DNA of 64,000 nt from positions 4,125,795 through 4,189,794 of the forward strand of contig OZ241742.1 in the NCBI GenBank assembly GCA_965200955.1, given 5' to 3'. The position numbers and the translations under genes are program-made. The notes under the pieces were generated by a model that saw only the letters and a program-made list of their open reading frames with translations, did not search any database and had not been told where the DNA came from. The first letter of the stretch is position 1. Each line of letters starts with the position of its first letter. Shown piece after piece: positions 36,273 through 46,258 of the stretch. Source of the stretch: Bin80 sp026708685 (GTDB lineage: Bacteria; Bacteroidota; Rhodothermia; Rhodothermales; Bin80).

Positions 36273-37820
36273 TCAATTATTTTTTTTCTTCGATCTGATA
36301 ACGAACCCTGAAATGCCTGGATAACCTTCACCCCCACTTTTGTGGGATGCTCGCTCCCCCGTATTTCCAACATTACCTCGATTCCCCACAAACGAAAGTT
36401 CAATGGACTCAACTGTTGATTCTATTTCAATGACACGATCAATCACTGTGATCTTATTCTCATTACCATCAAATACTTCCAGAGGTTTCCGAAGCTGATT
36501 AAGATTTTCTGTGCAGTGATTCGCGGTGATTTCTGGCACTCCAATACGAACTCCCTCCCGATACCATTTCGCCCCCTCCTTAAAATCTTTACTAAGAACT
36601 TTGCAATTGCCCATAGCTAGAGCAGCATCACTATCCTGTTGTTCATTCCATGCAGACTTAAAATCATAGAAGGCTTCTTCATATCGTTCCAGAGAATATT
36701 TAGCATTGCCCCGATTGTAAAGGATGTTTCGCCGTTGAGAATCTCTGTATTCCATAGCCTTATCATAATCTGATATGGCTTGTTCATGTCTCCCTAAAAC
36801 CGCATGTACATTACCTCTGTTGAAATAAAGTGCATACAATATGAATTTATCAAATCCCGGCTGATACGGATCCCATTTTAGAGTAGTGAACTGTGACTGA
36901 TCAATCATCTCTATTGCTCTGTTATATTCTAACATAGCCTCATCATAGAGAAGAAGTGCTACGAGTGTATCCCCAATCAATGAATAGGGTTCAGCATAAT
37001 CTGAATATTCCAAAGAATAACTACGGTAGTAATCGCGTGCATTATTGTACCGTTTGGATTGGTACTCTTTATTACCCAAATCTCGGTTATTGAGTACAGA
37101 AATCGCTAGTGACTCATCTCTGCCGTTCAATTTGGCAATACCATAAATATCTGGGAATATACTTTTCTCTGATATGCCAAAATAATTCAGGTGATCAATC
37201 ATTGCATACTTGACAGTTCTTGGCACTACCACTGGCTTAAAATACGATTCCATGAGTTTCGGCAAATTACAGATCACAAATACACTTTGTTGTGCCACAA
37301 TTCGAGACCCGAGAGATTGATTTGGTATGTAATAGATAATCTTGTTGTCAATCTCTTTCAATTTATGATAGTCAACATCTCGTCCGTCTTGTGCTATTTG
37401 AGGATTGCCAATGTCTTGAATGAAAACCTTACCATCCTTATCAATTTCATCCTTGCAAGCGAACAAGAGAGCTACTAAGAGATTTTCTGTAAAATCTAAT
37501 AATCCCGTTGCTACACCCATATGTTGCAATCTTGATAATTGATCTAAATTGTTGAGATTGTTTCTTTCGATGGTAAGCATCTGTTTAATTAGATCCTGAT
37601 GGTATCTCTCAATTTCCATCTGTAATCTGAAATCATTTTCTAATATGCTATCACCATAGCTCTTCTGGAGTCGGCTTACAGCACCTGAGTATAACCCCCA
37701 ATTTGCATTGGCTTGACCTCTGAATACTGGACGAGTCATACCCCTCGCTTTGTCCATAATGTTTCTAATTATCCCCTCAGGAGCCAAGTGACAACATTCT
37801 TGTTCAATGTTAATATTCAT
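36273..37820 (-). CDS. FRG-domain protein with TPR repeats
   Basis: A 515-residue protein. Residues ~25-235 form an FRG domain, named for its FRGQ motif: VFRGQANANWGLYSGAVSRL, then RLQHMGVATGLLDFTENLLVALLFAC, then the block PRTVKYAMIDHLNYFGI with IFPD. Residues ~250-450 are TPR repeats (for example AIEMIDQSQF and ALYFNRGNVHAVLGRHEQAISDYDKAM). FRG domains are found in defence and toxin-like proteins of unknown chemistry; TPRs would provide protein binding or sensing. The Gly/Asn-rich C-terminus is odd. It stands alone, and the frame is intact. Confidence 0.86.
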   Translation of the reverse strand: MNINIEQECCHLAPEGIIRNIMDKARGMTRPVFRGQANANWGLYSGAVSRLQKSYGDSILENDFRLQMEIERYHQDLIKQMLTIERNNLNNLDQLSRLQHMGVATGLLDFTENLLVALLFACKDEIDKDGKVFIQDIGNPQIAQDGRDVDYHKLKEIDNKIIYYIPNQSLGSRIVAQQSVFVICNLPKLMESYFKPVVVPRTVKYAMIDHLNYFGISEKSIFPDIYGIAKLNGRDESLAISVLNNRDLGNKEYQSKRYNNARDYYRSYSLEYSDYAEPYSLIGDTLVALLLYDEAMLEYNRAIEMIDQSQFTTLKWDPYQPGFDKFILYALYFNRGNVHAVLGRHEQAISDYDKAMEYRDSQRRNILYNRGNAKYSLERYEEAFYDFKSAWNEQQDSDAALAMGNCKVLSKDFKEGAKWYREGVRIGVPEITANHCTENLNQLRKPLEVFDGNENKITVIDRVIEIESTVESIELSFVGNRGNVGNTGERASHKSGGEGYPGISGFVIRSKKKNN

Positions 37821-38006
37821 TTTGAATTTCAGGTAGTTTGAAAGCTTTTACAAATGCCTCATTGATAAGAAGATGTCTGATGAAAACACCTTGATTCATA
37901 TCAGACAGAAATTTTACAATACATCGTTAATCATTTCTGAAAATGCCTTCTCATTGAATCAATGAAATCATAAGCACCTTCAAATCATCAATGAAATCCT
38001 GTTTAT

Positions 38007-39083
38007 TTACTTAAATTTGATCAAGAGGCTATCCTTCATATCAAATGCAGAGAGAGCAATTCTGAGATACCTTAACTTGGCATCATTGCTGGAATTGGTT
38101 GAGGTATAATGCCCACCTCCAATTGATTTTACGCCCAACTTGATTGAATGAGCATCCGATGCTACCTTGAAGCCCCTAGATTCTTGGGAAGCTGATATGA
38201 GTTGAGAGGCGTTTTCACGACAAAGGTAAGATAACACATGAATAAACATCTGTGACCAGTTTCCTTTATGAACTTCACCTACAAACATAAAATCATTAAT
38301 TTTTTTGCCAGTAGCACTTGCCAATTCAAAAATATTTTGTCTTTCATTATGTGGTGGTTGTGGTAGTGGTGGTGGATCTGGATCTATTATAATGTCTATA
38401 TCGCCAGAATCAATGCTCGTAAGTTTCGAGTAAACAGATGGGAGTGCCTTCTCCACATTCTTTCTCACATCCTGTCTGAGTGAATTGAAAATGGATTTAG
38501 ATAGAAATTTCACAAACTGGTCATCGGGGGATTTGAACTGTTCTACCAGATATGCATAGATTTTATCATGAGATAAGATCTCAAAAGCTAAAGACTTAAT
38601 GCGAGAAATATCGAAATTTTGAGATGAGAATTGCCGAAGATGGTTCATGGTCTGTTCGTCAATCTCAGATAACTTAAACTTCAGAAATGGCTTCGTGTCA
38701 AGCTGGTGGGCATACTCTAAGTCGGTATAGAACCAGAATTCGTCTCCGTTGGTCAATATTGCAACAGATACTTCACGTACAACATTGAAGTATCGCTTAA
38801 TTTGATTCACATGACTGTCTAAGGGTTCATTTAATTTTTTTGCTTCAAGAAAAATAATTGGTCTTCTATTTGATAGAAGTGCAAAATCAACTCTTCCGCC
38901 TTTGATGTCATCAGGAATAGCCTCGTATTCGGGTTTGACCAGTTTATGATTAGTGGTATCCCAATCTAATGCTCTCAGAAAAGGGCGAATGAAAAAGTCC
39001 ACAGTAGCATCCTCTATAAGGTTGCTACCTTTCAGATCTTCATACTTCTGCTTCAACTCTTGAATTTGAGATTGAAAGTCCAT
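38007..39083 (-). CDS. HSDR_N-like nuclease-domain protein
   Basis: A 358-residue protein whose first ~170 residues match the N-terminal nuclease domain of type I restriction HsdR subunits and related stand-alone proteins. The PD-(D/E)xK pattern is visible as Asp66 in GGRVDFALL and Glu80/Lys82 in IIFLEAKKL, followed by QIKRYFNVVREVSVAILTNG and WFYTDLE. There is no helicase part. Residues ~245-255 are a proline-rich linker (DPDPPPLPQPP). The C-terminal ~100 residues form a second small domain of unknown kind (INDFMFVGEVHKGNWSQMF). A decayed copy of the first part lies at 43330-43853. Likely a DNA-cutting defence protein or effector. Confidence 0.8.
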   Translation of the reverse strand: MDFQSQIQELKQKYEDLKGSNLIEDATVDFFIRPFLRALDWDTTNHKLVKPEYEAIPDDIKGGRVDFALLSNRRPIIFLEAKKLNEPLDSHVNQIKRYFNVVREVSVAILTNGDEFWFYTDLEYAHQLDTKPFLKFKLSEIDEQTMNHLRQFSSQNFDISRIKSLAFEILSHDKIYAYLVEQFKSPDDQFVKFLSKSIFNSLRQDVRKNVEKALPSVYSKLTSIDSGDIDIIIDPDPPPLPQPPHNERQNIFELASATGKKINDFMFVGEVHKGNWSQMFIHVLSYLCRENASQLISASQESRGFKVASDAHSIKLGVKSIGGGHYTSTNSSNDAKLRYLRIALSAFDMKDSLLIKFK

Positions 39084-39529
39084 GATTCAAATTAAAATGA
39101 GAATAGTTAACTATAATCTAATTCCACTGGAGTTTTTTTACAAAACCACCGTGTTGTTTTCAGAAAATTTTTTCTCTGAAAGTGATTGTAGTACAATATG
39201 ATCATCTACAGAGAGTCAGTAAGCGGTTGAATACACTCTCAATGAGTAGTTCAAACCAGATTGATCTTCCAATATACTCAATTAGAAAAGAATCAGCACC
39301 AGTAATCCACATTGTAAGTATTGTCTCAATAATTCATGAAAGACACTCACATTTAATCCAGTTTGAGAATATTCAATTCATTCAATTTGGACTACGCTGT
39401 AATGACGATCCAACCGTCCCAGATCAATATACAAAAAATGAAAGATTTTTTTGTAATACTTGACAAATTTCCACATTTCATCATCCTTCAATGAATTGTT
39501 CCCTACTTAAACGTCACTACATGCCTCAG
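39084..39529. other. Intergenic stretch, nothing recognised
   Basis: Upstream region of the HSDR_N-like gene and the tail of the decayed IS1595 copy. Several short plus-strand frames show no coding signature. Confidence 0.4.
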
Positions 39530-39539
39530 AAAATAGATG

Positions 39540-40275
39540 TATAATGCAAGCCCAAAACCCGTCGAGATGAATCAATCTTAACTTGATATTGCCTCTGAAC
39601 CATTCCACCATATCGTAAACCTCAGATCTATCATTATCCTACCCTACCGTCGATAAGATAGACTATCGATACGACATCTGCATGCTTAGATTGTGTTACT
39701 CCATAAGCTACCGTAGTGAATGTGGCTTGAGCATCTCATCACACTACCAAAAGATAGGATCTTCATCTTAACTTACATCTAAATGAACAGTCTTATCGTC
39801 CATAATGGCCCCAAAAGGGATCCTTGCCCAAGCGATTACTGCACAATTACACGCCTCATAAAACAAACCATCCATATTCAAAATATCAGTCATACCAAGG
39901 ATTCGTTAGATTCACAAGCCTTGCGGATATGTTGCTCCATGTACTACTCAGTCTTCTGGACAACTCCCATATGTTTAGCAAACCGAATACTATAAATTCC
40001 TTTACGTGCAGTCATCATCAAATGAATGCCTAACAACCATTTCTGCTGTGGAACATGGAAACGATTCATAACTGTTCCAGACGAACGCTAAATCGTTCTT
40101 TACCGTTTGGAAAATATCCACATTTATACCCATGTCCCCTTATATCTCCCCAACTTTCTCACTTCCACATCTTGGAGAGTACGACCAGTTTCCCCAACGT
40201 TACTGGCAATATCATCACGGGCAGATTTCTCATTAGAAAAGCATTCTTAAAACCCAAGAATCCCAAGATCATATG
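39540..40275 (-). pseudogene. Decayed IS1595 (ISXO2-like) transposase
   Basis: Read on the minus strand in several frames, the sequence preserves the order of an ISXO2-type transposase: ARDDIASNVGETG, then YKCGYFPNGKERFSVR (the zinc-ribbon/CR-x-FSVRTG block), then VMNRFHVPQQKWLLGIHLMM, TARKGIYSIRFAKHMGV and YMEQHIRKACESN. A faint DGFWA piece fits the late IESFWxxLKR motif. There are many stops and frameshifts, so it is an old, dead copy. No terminal repeats could be fixed. Confidence 0.7.
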
Positions 40276-40610
40276 ACTCCTGATATAATAATTTTTAGAT
40301 GCATCATCTTGTGTAAGAATTGCCCTAAAAGCCGCGAATTTCAGTGCAATTAAGTATGCGATTCTCCGAATAATTGCACTGGAACACCTTTGTCGGATTT
40401 TATTGAGTCTGCAGAAAAGTCTTGCAAATTGTGCTGTAAACTAATATTATTGATTTTTACATCACTTGACGAAACTCTTCTCCCTCTCGTGATTGAATCT
40501 TTACAGACTGATAGTGTTGGAATAAATAACCTACTCATAGAGGGGTGAGATGTGCTTCATGTACCTTCAAATCTGGTGTATGTATAATGGCGAATAATTT
40601 TTCTGTTTGA
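40276..40610. other. Upstream region of the RES antitoxin gene
   Basis: AT-rich with no recognisable gene. A minus-strand frame at 40350-40538 has no ribosome binding site or family match. The promoter of the antitoxin gene presumably lies near 40560-40605. Confidence 0.4.
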
Positions 40611-41306
40611 ATGAATTCAAAAAACGTTTTCATGCGTGACAATTTATCATATATTGATCTTCATCCCGAGGAAATTACCCAAATCCCGCAAGGCATCCAG
40701 AAGAAAATGGAGAAATCCTTTGGCCCAATGGATCCAGCATCTGGTACATTGCGGTTGATTGGGGTTATATCTGAAAGTGAAAAGATGTTCATTGATTTTG
40801 TGCTACCAAGGTTAACAGCATTTGTTGCTGATCGCTCAACTGCACTTCAAGAGCAGAAGATTGACAAGATTCTAGAAATCATCATTGACGACATGCCCCA
40901 CCTTACGATTGATGTGGAGATGCAAATTGAAAATGCCGGAATGCGGGTCGAATATCTCTCTAAAATTCCACATTTCACTGCTGAACAGATATATGTAATG
41001 TCTGATAAGGTAACATCAGATCAAAATGAACCAGCATTAACTTGGACTCAAGATAAGAAAATTTTCGCAGTCACATGTGGTGGAATTTCTCTATACCCTG
41101 CGTTTCAATTTGAGTATGGTATACCAAAGCCAATTATACAGCAGATTTTATCAACCCTGCCCGACGATATGTCATCATGGCAGATTGCATTCTGGTTTGA
41201 GAGCATTAATGGTTGGCTGAAAGGTCATAATCTTAAAAATTGTTTAAGCCAAAAGGGAACTGTTCTTTATGCTGCTCAACAGATCGCTGAACCAGCATTT
41301 GGATAG
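40611..41306 (+). CDS. Antitoxin-like protein paired with a RES toxin
   Basis: A 231-residue protein. The C-terminal ~100 residues match the DUF2384/Xre-type antitoxins that pair with RES toxins: LTWTQDKKIFAVTCGGISLYP, AFQFEYGIPKPIIQQILSTLP, then SSWQIAFWFESINGWLKG and a final VLYAAQQIAEP. The N-terminal part (IPQGIQKKMEKSFGP) is longer than in classical Xre antitoxins. The RES toxin reading frame starts about 80 bp downstream on the same strand. RES toxins deplete NAD+, and the antitoxin inhibits and represses. Here the toxin is dead, so the antitoxin is orphaned. Confidence 0.75.
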   Translation: MNSKNVFMRDNLSYIDLHPEEITQIPQGIQKKMEKSFGPMDPASGTLRLIGVISESEKMFIDFVLPRLTAFVADRSTALQEQKIDKILEIIIDDMPHLTIDVEMQIENAGMRVEYLSKIPHFTAEQIYVMSDKVTSDQNEPALTWTQDKKIFAVTCGGISLYPAFQFEYGIPKPIIQQILSTLPDDMSSWQIAFWFESINGWLKGHNLKNCLSQKGTVLYAAQQIAEPAFG

Positions 41307-41387
41307 GTGCTTGCTGGATAGTACTCCGTCTTCCACTCTCTAATTTAGAAGCACCGAATCCGTTAATTCTTAACAAGAATCAAATAA

Positions 41388-41954
41388 TTCATAAGAATAC
41401 ACAATCGTAGATATTTAGGCAATTCATTCAATCCAGGTCTTGGAAGTCCTACCCGATTTGCACCGCTTTGTGATATTAGTGGATTAGTTGCACCTACACT
41501 ATATGCTACCGAAACCCTTGAATCTGCAATTTATGAGACAATTTTTCACGACAGTAACTTTAATGCCAGAATAACTACTGTACCATTGAGAGTAGTTAGA
41601 CATAAATCTCACTCCATTCTTCAATTAAAATGAACTATTAAGCTCACCTCACTAAGTGAATCTGATCTTAGGAAGTGGGGAATCCGGCGTAATGATCTGA
41701 TTACAACATCTCCAGAATTTTATTCTACTTCACTACAATGGGCACTGGCAATCCATCGCCAGTTTAATGATGTTGAGGGTTTAGCATGGACTTCCAATCA
41801 ATATGATCCCGATACCGCGTATCTTTTTTATGGTGATTGAGTTTACCCCAAAGATTTCAATATTCTATTAACTCGTGATGGATCTGCGGATCATTCAGTT
41901 GTCATATATGTTCTAAAAGCAGGTAAACGTAGGGTAATCAAAATCATAGATTAA
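41388..41954 (+). pseudogene. RES-domain toxin with two in-frame TGA stops
   Basis: One continuous phase holds a RES domain: FNPGLGSPTRFAPLCD, TLYATETLESAIYETIFHD, VPLRVVRHKSHSIL, then FYSTSLQWALAIHRQF, GLAWTSNQYD and a final KRRVIKIID, stop at 41952. It is broken only by TGA at 41631-41633 and 41838-41840; reading Arg (CGA) at both places gives a normal protein, which would fit two C-to-T changes. A stop at 41385 and lack of a start codon upstream show the 5' end has also decayed. RES toxins of this class degrade NAD+. Confidence 0.82.
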
Positions 41955-42058
41955 TCAATGAATACGCCATAATCCATCCCTGATAAGCATGTGCTTGGTG
42001 ATAGTATCAGATGTATCCATGGTAAATACAACGGATGTCAAACATTCAACACCGAATG

Positions 42059-42244
42059 TTATCGGTTACTACTATATTCTTCAGGAGATTTATCCCTTTG
42101 GTATGAGAGATAATACTCATCAAGATCACCAAATACCTCTTTTTTGACTTCTTCAGCTTTTCGATGAAATTCTTCAAATCGTTTATCCCGATAATCCATC
42201 ATCTCATCAAAACTGGGAGGCTTGGGGGCAGGTTTCTGCGTCAT
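42059..42244 (-). CDS. Small charged protein after the SDH-type protease
   Basis: A 61-residue protein (MTQKPAPKPPSFDEMMDYRDKRF) made of a proline-rich start and one long charged helix. Its ATG lies 2 bp past the stop codon of the protease gene, so the two are co-translated. I do not recognise a family. It may be an adaptor or substrate of the protease, which is inference. Confidence 0.55.
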   Translation of the reverse strand: MTQKPAPKPPSFDEMMDYRDKRFEEFHRKAEEVKKEVFGDLDEYYLSYQRDKSPEEYSSNR

Positions 42245-42246
42245 TG

Positions 42247-43140
42247 TTATAATGGGTTGGCTTGCTCACTTTCTTGAGAGGACACCTCAGATGAAAGAAA
42301 GCGAAATGGTGAGTTGTCTGACCGTTGACCAAACGCGGGTATACGTGCTTCATCACCCAAGGTTTCAGCCAATGCGGTTTCAAGATCGTCTGGTTCACGC
42401 ACATTAATAAAAAGTTCATCAGCTTCTCCACGATCTATTACAAAACTATGAGATGGATAGCCAAACATGATACGAACTAATTTATCTGGGGTGATATTTC
42501 CACCTATCGTGAGAAGATTGGTTCCATAAACCATAGAAACTCTCATAGCCCGTCCAGCCTCTCCAACATGTAATGGATCAACTTGGCTATAGAGTGATGC
42601 ATAGAGCCCTGCCGTCATCCTGCTTGCAATTTCAGCAGCTGTTTGAAGGGTAATTGAACCTGGACTCATTGTATTTAGATTCTCAAAAATTTTATGAAAC
42701 GTTTTCACAGCTTCCCGTTGTAAAGTTTCTATAATACCCATGACCGTTAACCCCGATTGTCTTTCCCAAAGATCATCCTGCTTTGGCATTTGCACATCAA
42801 GCGGCCCAAGTTCTCCATGATCCGAAACGATAAGACTGTGAGCTCCGACTGCCACCAGAGTTCCAGCACTCTTACAATAACCAGAGACGTATAACATAAA
42901 GTCTTTGTATTGCATCTGCAAGCAACGAGATATTCTGTAAGCAGCATCGGGATCTCCGCCAGTTGTGACCAGAATGAGTAACACTTTTTCTCGCTTTCGT
43001 CGAGCAATGCACTCAGCAATCAAGTCTTTATCTACAAAACGTTGAATAGGTCCATTATATAATAACACATCTGCTTTTAACTTTTCGGCTACACAATTAG
43101 CAGCGGACATGATATTTTTTTCTATGGGGGAATTAGACAT
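42247..43140 (-). CDS. Serine dehydrogenase proteinase (SDH/ClpP-crotonase fold)
   Basis: A 297-residue protein from ATG 43140; the open frame reaches 43188 but the added leader (MQVSCFFATKIFKLF) is unlikely. The fold signature is clear: LLILVTTGGDPDAAYRI (residues 54-70), the nucleophile Ser91 in SGYCKSAGTLVAVGAHSL, and SDHGELGPLDVQ (106-117). This matches the SDH_protease family (PF01972), SppA/ClpP relatives. No signal peptide is present, so it acts in the cytoplasm or at the membrane through its N-terminus. Such proteases occur in defence loci, where they may cleave or activate a partner. It sits between the RES pair and the decayed HSDR_N copy. Confidence 0.82.
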   Translation of the reverse strand: MSNSPIEKNIMSAANCVAEKLKADVLLYNGPIQRFVDKDLIAECIARRKREKVLLILVTTGGDPDAAYRISRCLQMQYKDFMLYVSGYCKSAGTLVAVGAHSLIVSDHGELGPLDVQMPKQDDLWERQSGLTVMGIIETLQREAVKTFHKIFENLNTMSPGSITLQTAAEIASRMTAGLYASLYSQVDPLHVGEAGRAMRVSMVYGTNLLTIGGNITPDKLVRIMFGYPSHSFVIDRGEADELFINVREPDDLETALAETLGDEARIPAFGQRSDNSPFRFLSSEVSSQESEQANPL

Positions 43141-43329
43141 GCTAAAAAGTTTAAAGATTTTAGTTGCAAAAAAACAGGAAACCTGCAAGGAATGATCACC
43201 TTCAAATTAATACTACGAGGCGTTTACAAAACCCCAACCACCGGTGTTTAACTTCACAAGTTACAATGCGTTCACAAGAAATAGCAATTTTTTCGGGTGT
43301 TAGTATACCCATTATACAAGTGCTAGAAT

Positions 43330-43853
43330 CATCATGAGATGAGATCTCAAAGAATAAAGACTTAATGCAAGAAATATCAAATTTTTGAGCTGAGAATTGC
43401 CGAAGATAGTTCATGGTTTGTTCATCAATCTAAGATAACTTAAACTTCAGAAATGGCTTCATGTCAAACTGGTGGGCATATTCTAAGTTAGTGTAAAACC
43501 AGAATTCGCTTCCATTGGTCAATATTGCAACAGATACTTCAGGTACAACATTGAAGTATCGCTTAATTTGACTCACATGACTGTCTAAGGGTTCGTTTAA
43601 TTTTTTTTGCTTCAAGAAAAATAACTGGTCTTCCATTGGATAGAAGTACAAAATCAACTCTTCCCCCTTTGATATCATGAGGAATGGCATCATATTCAGG
43701 TTTGACCAATTTATGATTGGTCGTATCCCAATCCATTTCTCTTAATAAAGTGCGAATGAAGAAGTCTACTACAGTAGCATCCTCTATAAGGTTACTATCT
43801 TTCAGATCTTCATACTTCTCTTTCAACTCTTGAATTTGAGCTTTAAAGTCCAT
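43330..43853 (-). pseudogene. Decayed copy of the HSDR_N-like gene
   Basis: About 85% identical in protein text to residues 1-165 of the intact gene at 38007-39083, including KGGRVDFVLL and VIFLEAKK. It is broken by a frameshift at a run of eight T (43601-43608 region; the intact copy has seven) and by a TAG stop where the intact copy has CAG at about 43430. Similarity fades near 43330 and the C-terminal half is missing. Confidence 0.85.
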
Positions 43854-43856
43854 GAT

Positions 43857-44336
43857 TCATTCTTGAGAAGATAGATAAACAATTACAGCAGATGTTAACG
43901 ATACAATAAATTGAATTTCAGCATCCTTAACTTTGGGCAGATCGGGATTTGAATGAGCATCACCGATATGTTGTCTGCGATCAGCATAATAACTAGCTAT
44001 CTTACTGAGACTTTGTGGTAGATCTGTATTTTCTATCAGTGATTTGACTATTTTCCCAACTCCATTACCTTTCAGTTTTAGATTTTTCTTTTGAGCAATA
44101 GCTTTCACAGTACCTTCAATAGCAGATGCACAGGAAGTGACACATCCTGAAAAGTCCCCGCTTTGATATCGTTTTATTGCTTTTATCCATGATTTTTTGA
44201 TGTAGGCAAAATCAGGATCTGAAAACACATCCTCTAATGGTTTAGACGAATGAAGATCATTCATTGGAAAAGCCATCAAAAACACCTGAGGGTAGCTCCT
44301 TTGAGGTTCCCTATGATTCTTGAACTCACTTAGCCT
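43857..44336 (-). pseudogene. Abortive-infection (Abi_C) protein, C-terminal part
   Basis: The frame below the IS4-family element encodes an Abi_C domain: FAYIKKSWIKAIKRYQSGDF, then CVTSCASAIEGTVKAIAQ, then the conserved ending YADRRQHIGDAHSNPD. Such domains are found at the C-terminus of AbiJ-like abortive-infection proteins. The element at 44337-45790 separates it from the N-terminal part (45791-46134). Removing the element does not restore the frame cleanly, so a small deletion is also likely. Confidence 0.75.
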
Positions 44337-45790
44337 CAATACTGTTGCTTTAAGGATTTTTTGATGTAACAGGTGTGAGAATTTTTGGTGTCCAATCATG
44401 TTCTTCCCGTGAGATATAGCCTCTCCGTCGGATGGCGTACTTACTCATTTTTTGTCTTCGTCCTCGTGGCTTTCGCTGTCCTCGACTGGATACAACACGC
44501 TCCTCCAGTATTTCGTCAATCAACTGTTCAATCTTGACCTGTTGGATCTTGTTCAGGGGGGGAAACGCCGGGTTGTTGAATCCGACGTTGGAGAACATTG
44601 ACGGTATGCACGAAAGATAATCGGTCTGGATCTTCGTCCGCTTTTTTGGCGGCCTTTGTGATCAATGCACGTACAGCATAATAGGCCAGCATCAATCCCT
44701 CAAATTCTTGTTGTACAAGATCGGGGGTCTTGCTACGCAACATGGCCCCTGGTCCCAGCATGTGGGTTTTGACCTCGTCATAGGCTGTTTCGATTTCCCA
44801 CCGTTCATGGTACAGTGCGGCAAGTTCGTCCGCGGGGGCCTCTTCTGGATCCAACATCGTAGTCACCAGCCTGTATACCGTCGCATCTTCTTGTTTGAGG
44901 GTGTAATCAATTACGCGGACCTCACAGGTATTGTCTGTGCCCTTGCCGCTAAAAACGCTACGCCAAGAACCGTCTTCATGTGCCTCCTTTACAGGAAAAT
45001 GCGGTTGACTGCGTGCCCGCCAAAGCAAGTCTGCACCCGTCTCTTTTGCCCGTAACCACAAGGGAAAGCCCGTATAGCCCCGATCTGCAAGCATAAGCAT
45101 GCCGGGGCCTATACTTGATAGCAGCTCTTTTGCCTGTGTCTGCTCCGATTTTTTGTAGGGGGCCGAACACCAGGAAAAGGGTGCACGCGTGCCCAACTCC
45201 AAGAGCATGGAAATACGCATCTTGGGAAAAGCAGTCTGTCCCCGTGAACACCCAGGCAACCCGAAAAATGCCCGATTCCTTTTCTCGTCAGGTAGACTGA
45301 GCGTTGAACCATCTATCGCCACAAGACGACGGCCACAGTACCACGCCCCAGGAGTATTCTCGTTGGACAGCCAGTGCACACTGCTCTGACGAAGCTTATG
45401 GAATGGGTCAACTCCAAGTCGAGTTCGCGCCCTAGATATAGACGACTTATCCGACACTAATAAAGGAGAATCGGGACGAATCAAGCGAAATCCATCCATA
45501 AGACAACGGAGTACTTCACGCGTAGAGACCGACCGAAACAGGCATAAAGTCAGTACATAGTACACCATCACTTCAGCAGGCAGGCGACGCCTCCGTTTGC
45601 TGGTGCTTTTGCTCTGCTCAAGTGCCGTCAAAACGGCAGGCATTGGGAAGACTTGAGCAATCACTCCCAAGCTCAAGTAATCGGATAATCTGGGACCTCC
45701 GGGCAAGGTTGAAGGTGTTCTGGCCATGGGGTAAAAGTTAAGGAAATACCCCGTAAATATAAAACAAAAATCCTTAAAGCAACAGTATTG
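44337..45790 (-). mobile_element. IS4-family insertion sequence with 25-bp inverted repeats
   Basis: A perfect 25-bp terminal inverted repeat occupies 44337-44361 and, inverted, 45766-45790; it begins CAATACTGTTGCTTTAAGGA. The element is 1,454 bp and carries one transposase on the minus strand. No clear target duplication could be matched at the two edges. It splits the Abi_C gene. Confidence 0.88.
44350..45727 (-). pseudogene. IS4-family transposase with a late frameshift
   Basis: From ATG 45727 the frame has the IS4 N-terminal domain and a DDE core: Asp in LVAIDGSTLSLPDEKRN, Asp in MLADRGYTGFPLW, and the family motif YHERWEIETAYDEVK (Y-2-R-3-E-6-K). It stops at 44528. The expected continuation (IEQLIDEILEERVVSSRGQ) lies in another phase ending at 44350. 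A run of seven C (44556-44562 region on the complement) explains the shift; six would restore the frame. Only the last ~60 residues are affected, so some activity is conceivable, but most likely inactive. Confidence 0.82.
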
Positions 45791-46134
45791 CAGTTAGTTG
45801 CATAATGTTTTATGCAATATAGACTGGATTCCCCTAGCCGATTAAATGAGTTTTGCTCTGCAAAGATATCATGATTCTGAAGACTGTGCTGAACATCTTT
45901 CAGAACGTCATCCATCTGATCCCCTAACTTGATACGGTACTTCTTATCGGAGAGGTACATTTTAAATCTCTCAATGATAGGATTTTCTGAAGTCGGGGAG
46001 TCATTTAATTCATCTGGTTCAATCCGAAAGTCAGATGAATCAGTCCCCATATCAGAGTCAAGTGTAACCAGATTCTTCATATCCAGTAATTTTTCTTCCT
46101 CAGTGTTTGGTAAATCGTTTGGTGGATTTTTCAT
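45791..46134 (-). pseudogene. Abortive-infection protein, N-terminal part
   Basis: ATG 46134 opens MKNPPNDLPNTEEEKLLDM and runs 114 codons to the edge of the IS4-family element, where the native frame is lost. It contains a helix-rich stretch (IIERFKMYLSDKKYRIKLG). It is colinear with, and on the same strand as, the Abi_C part on the far side of the element, so the two are read as one interrupted gene. Confidence 0.65.
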
Positions 46135-46258
46135 ATGTGTTTGACGCTTAGTAAATCCAGTGTGTCACCTTTTATTGGAACAGAGGACATTGGGAAACTT
46201 CGAAAACTTATCAACAAATCTTTTGCCCATATGGTTATATGGTTTGTTGATAGTATAG

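Noticed and set aside
43215..43250. Text similar to a MITE end (GAGGCGTTTACAAAACCCC)
   Set aside because: No second end, no target duplication, and only part of the 17-bp terminus matches.
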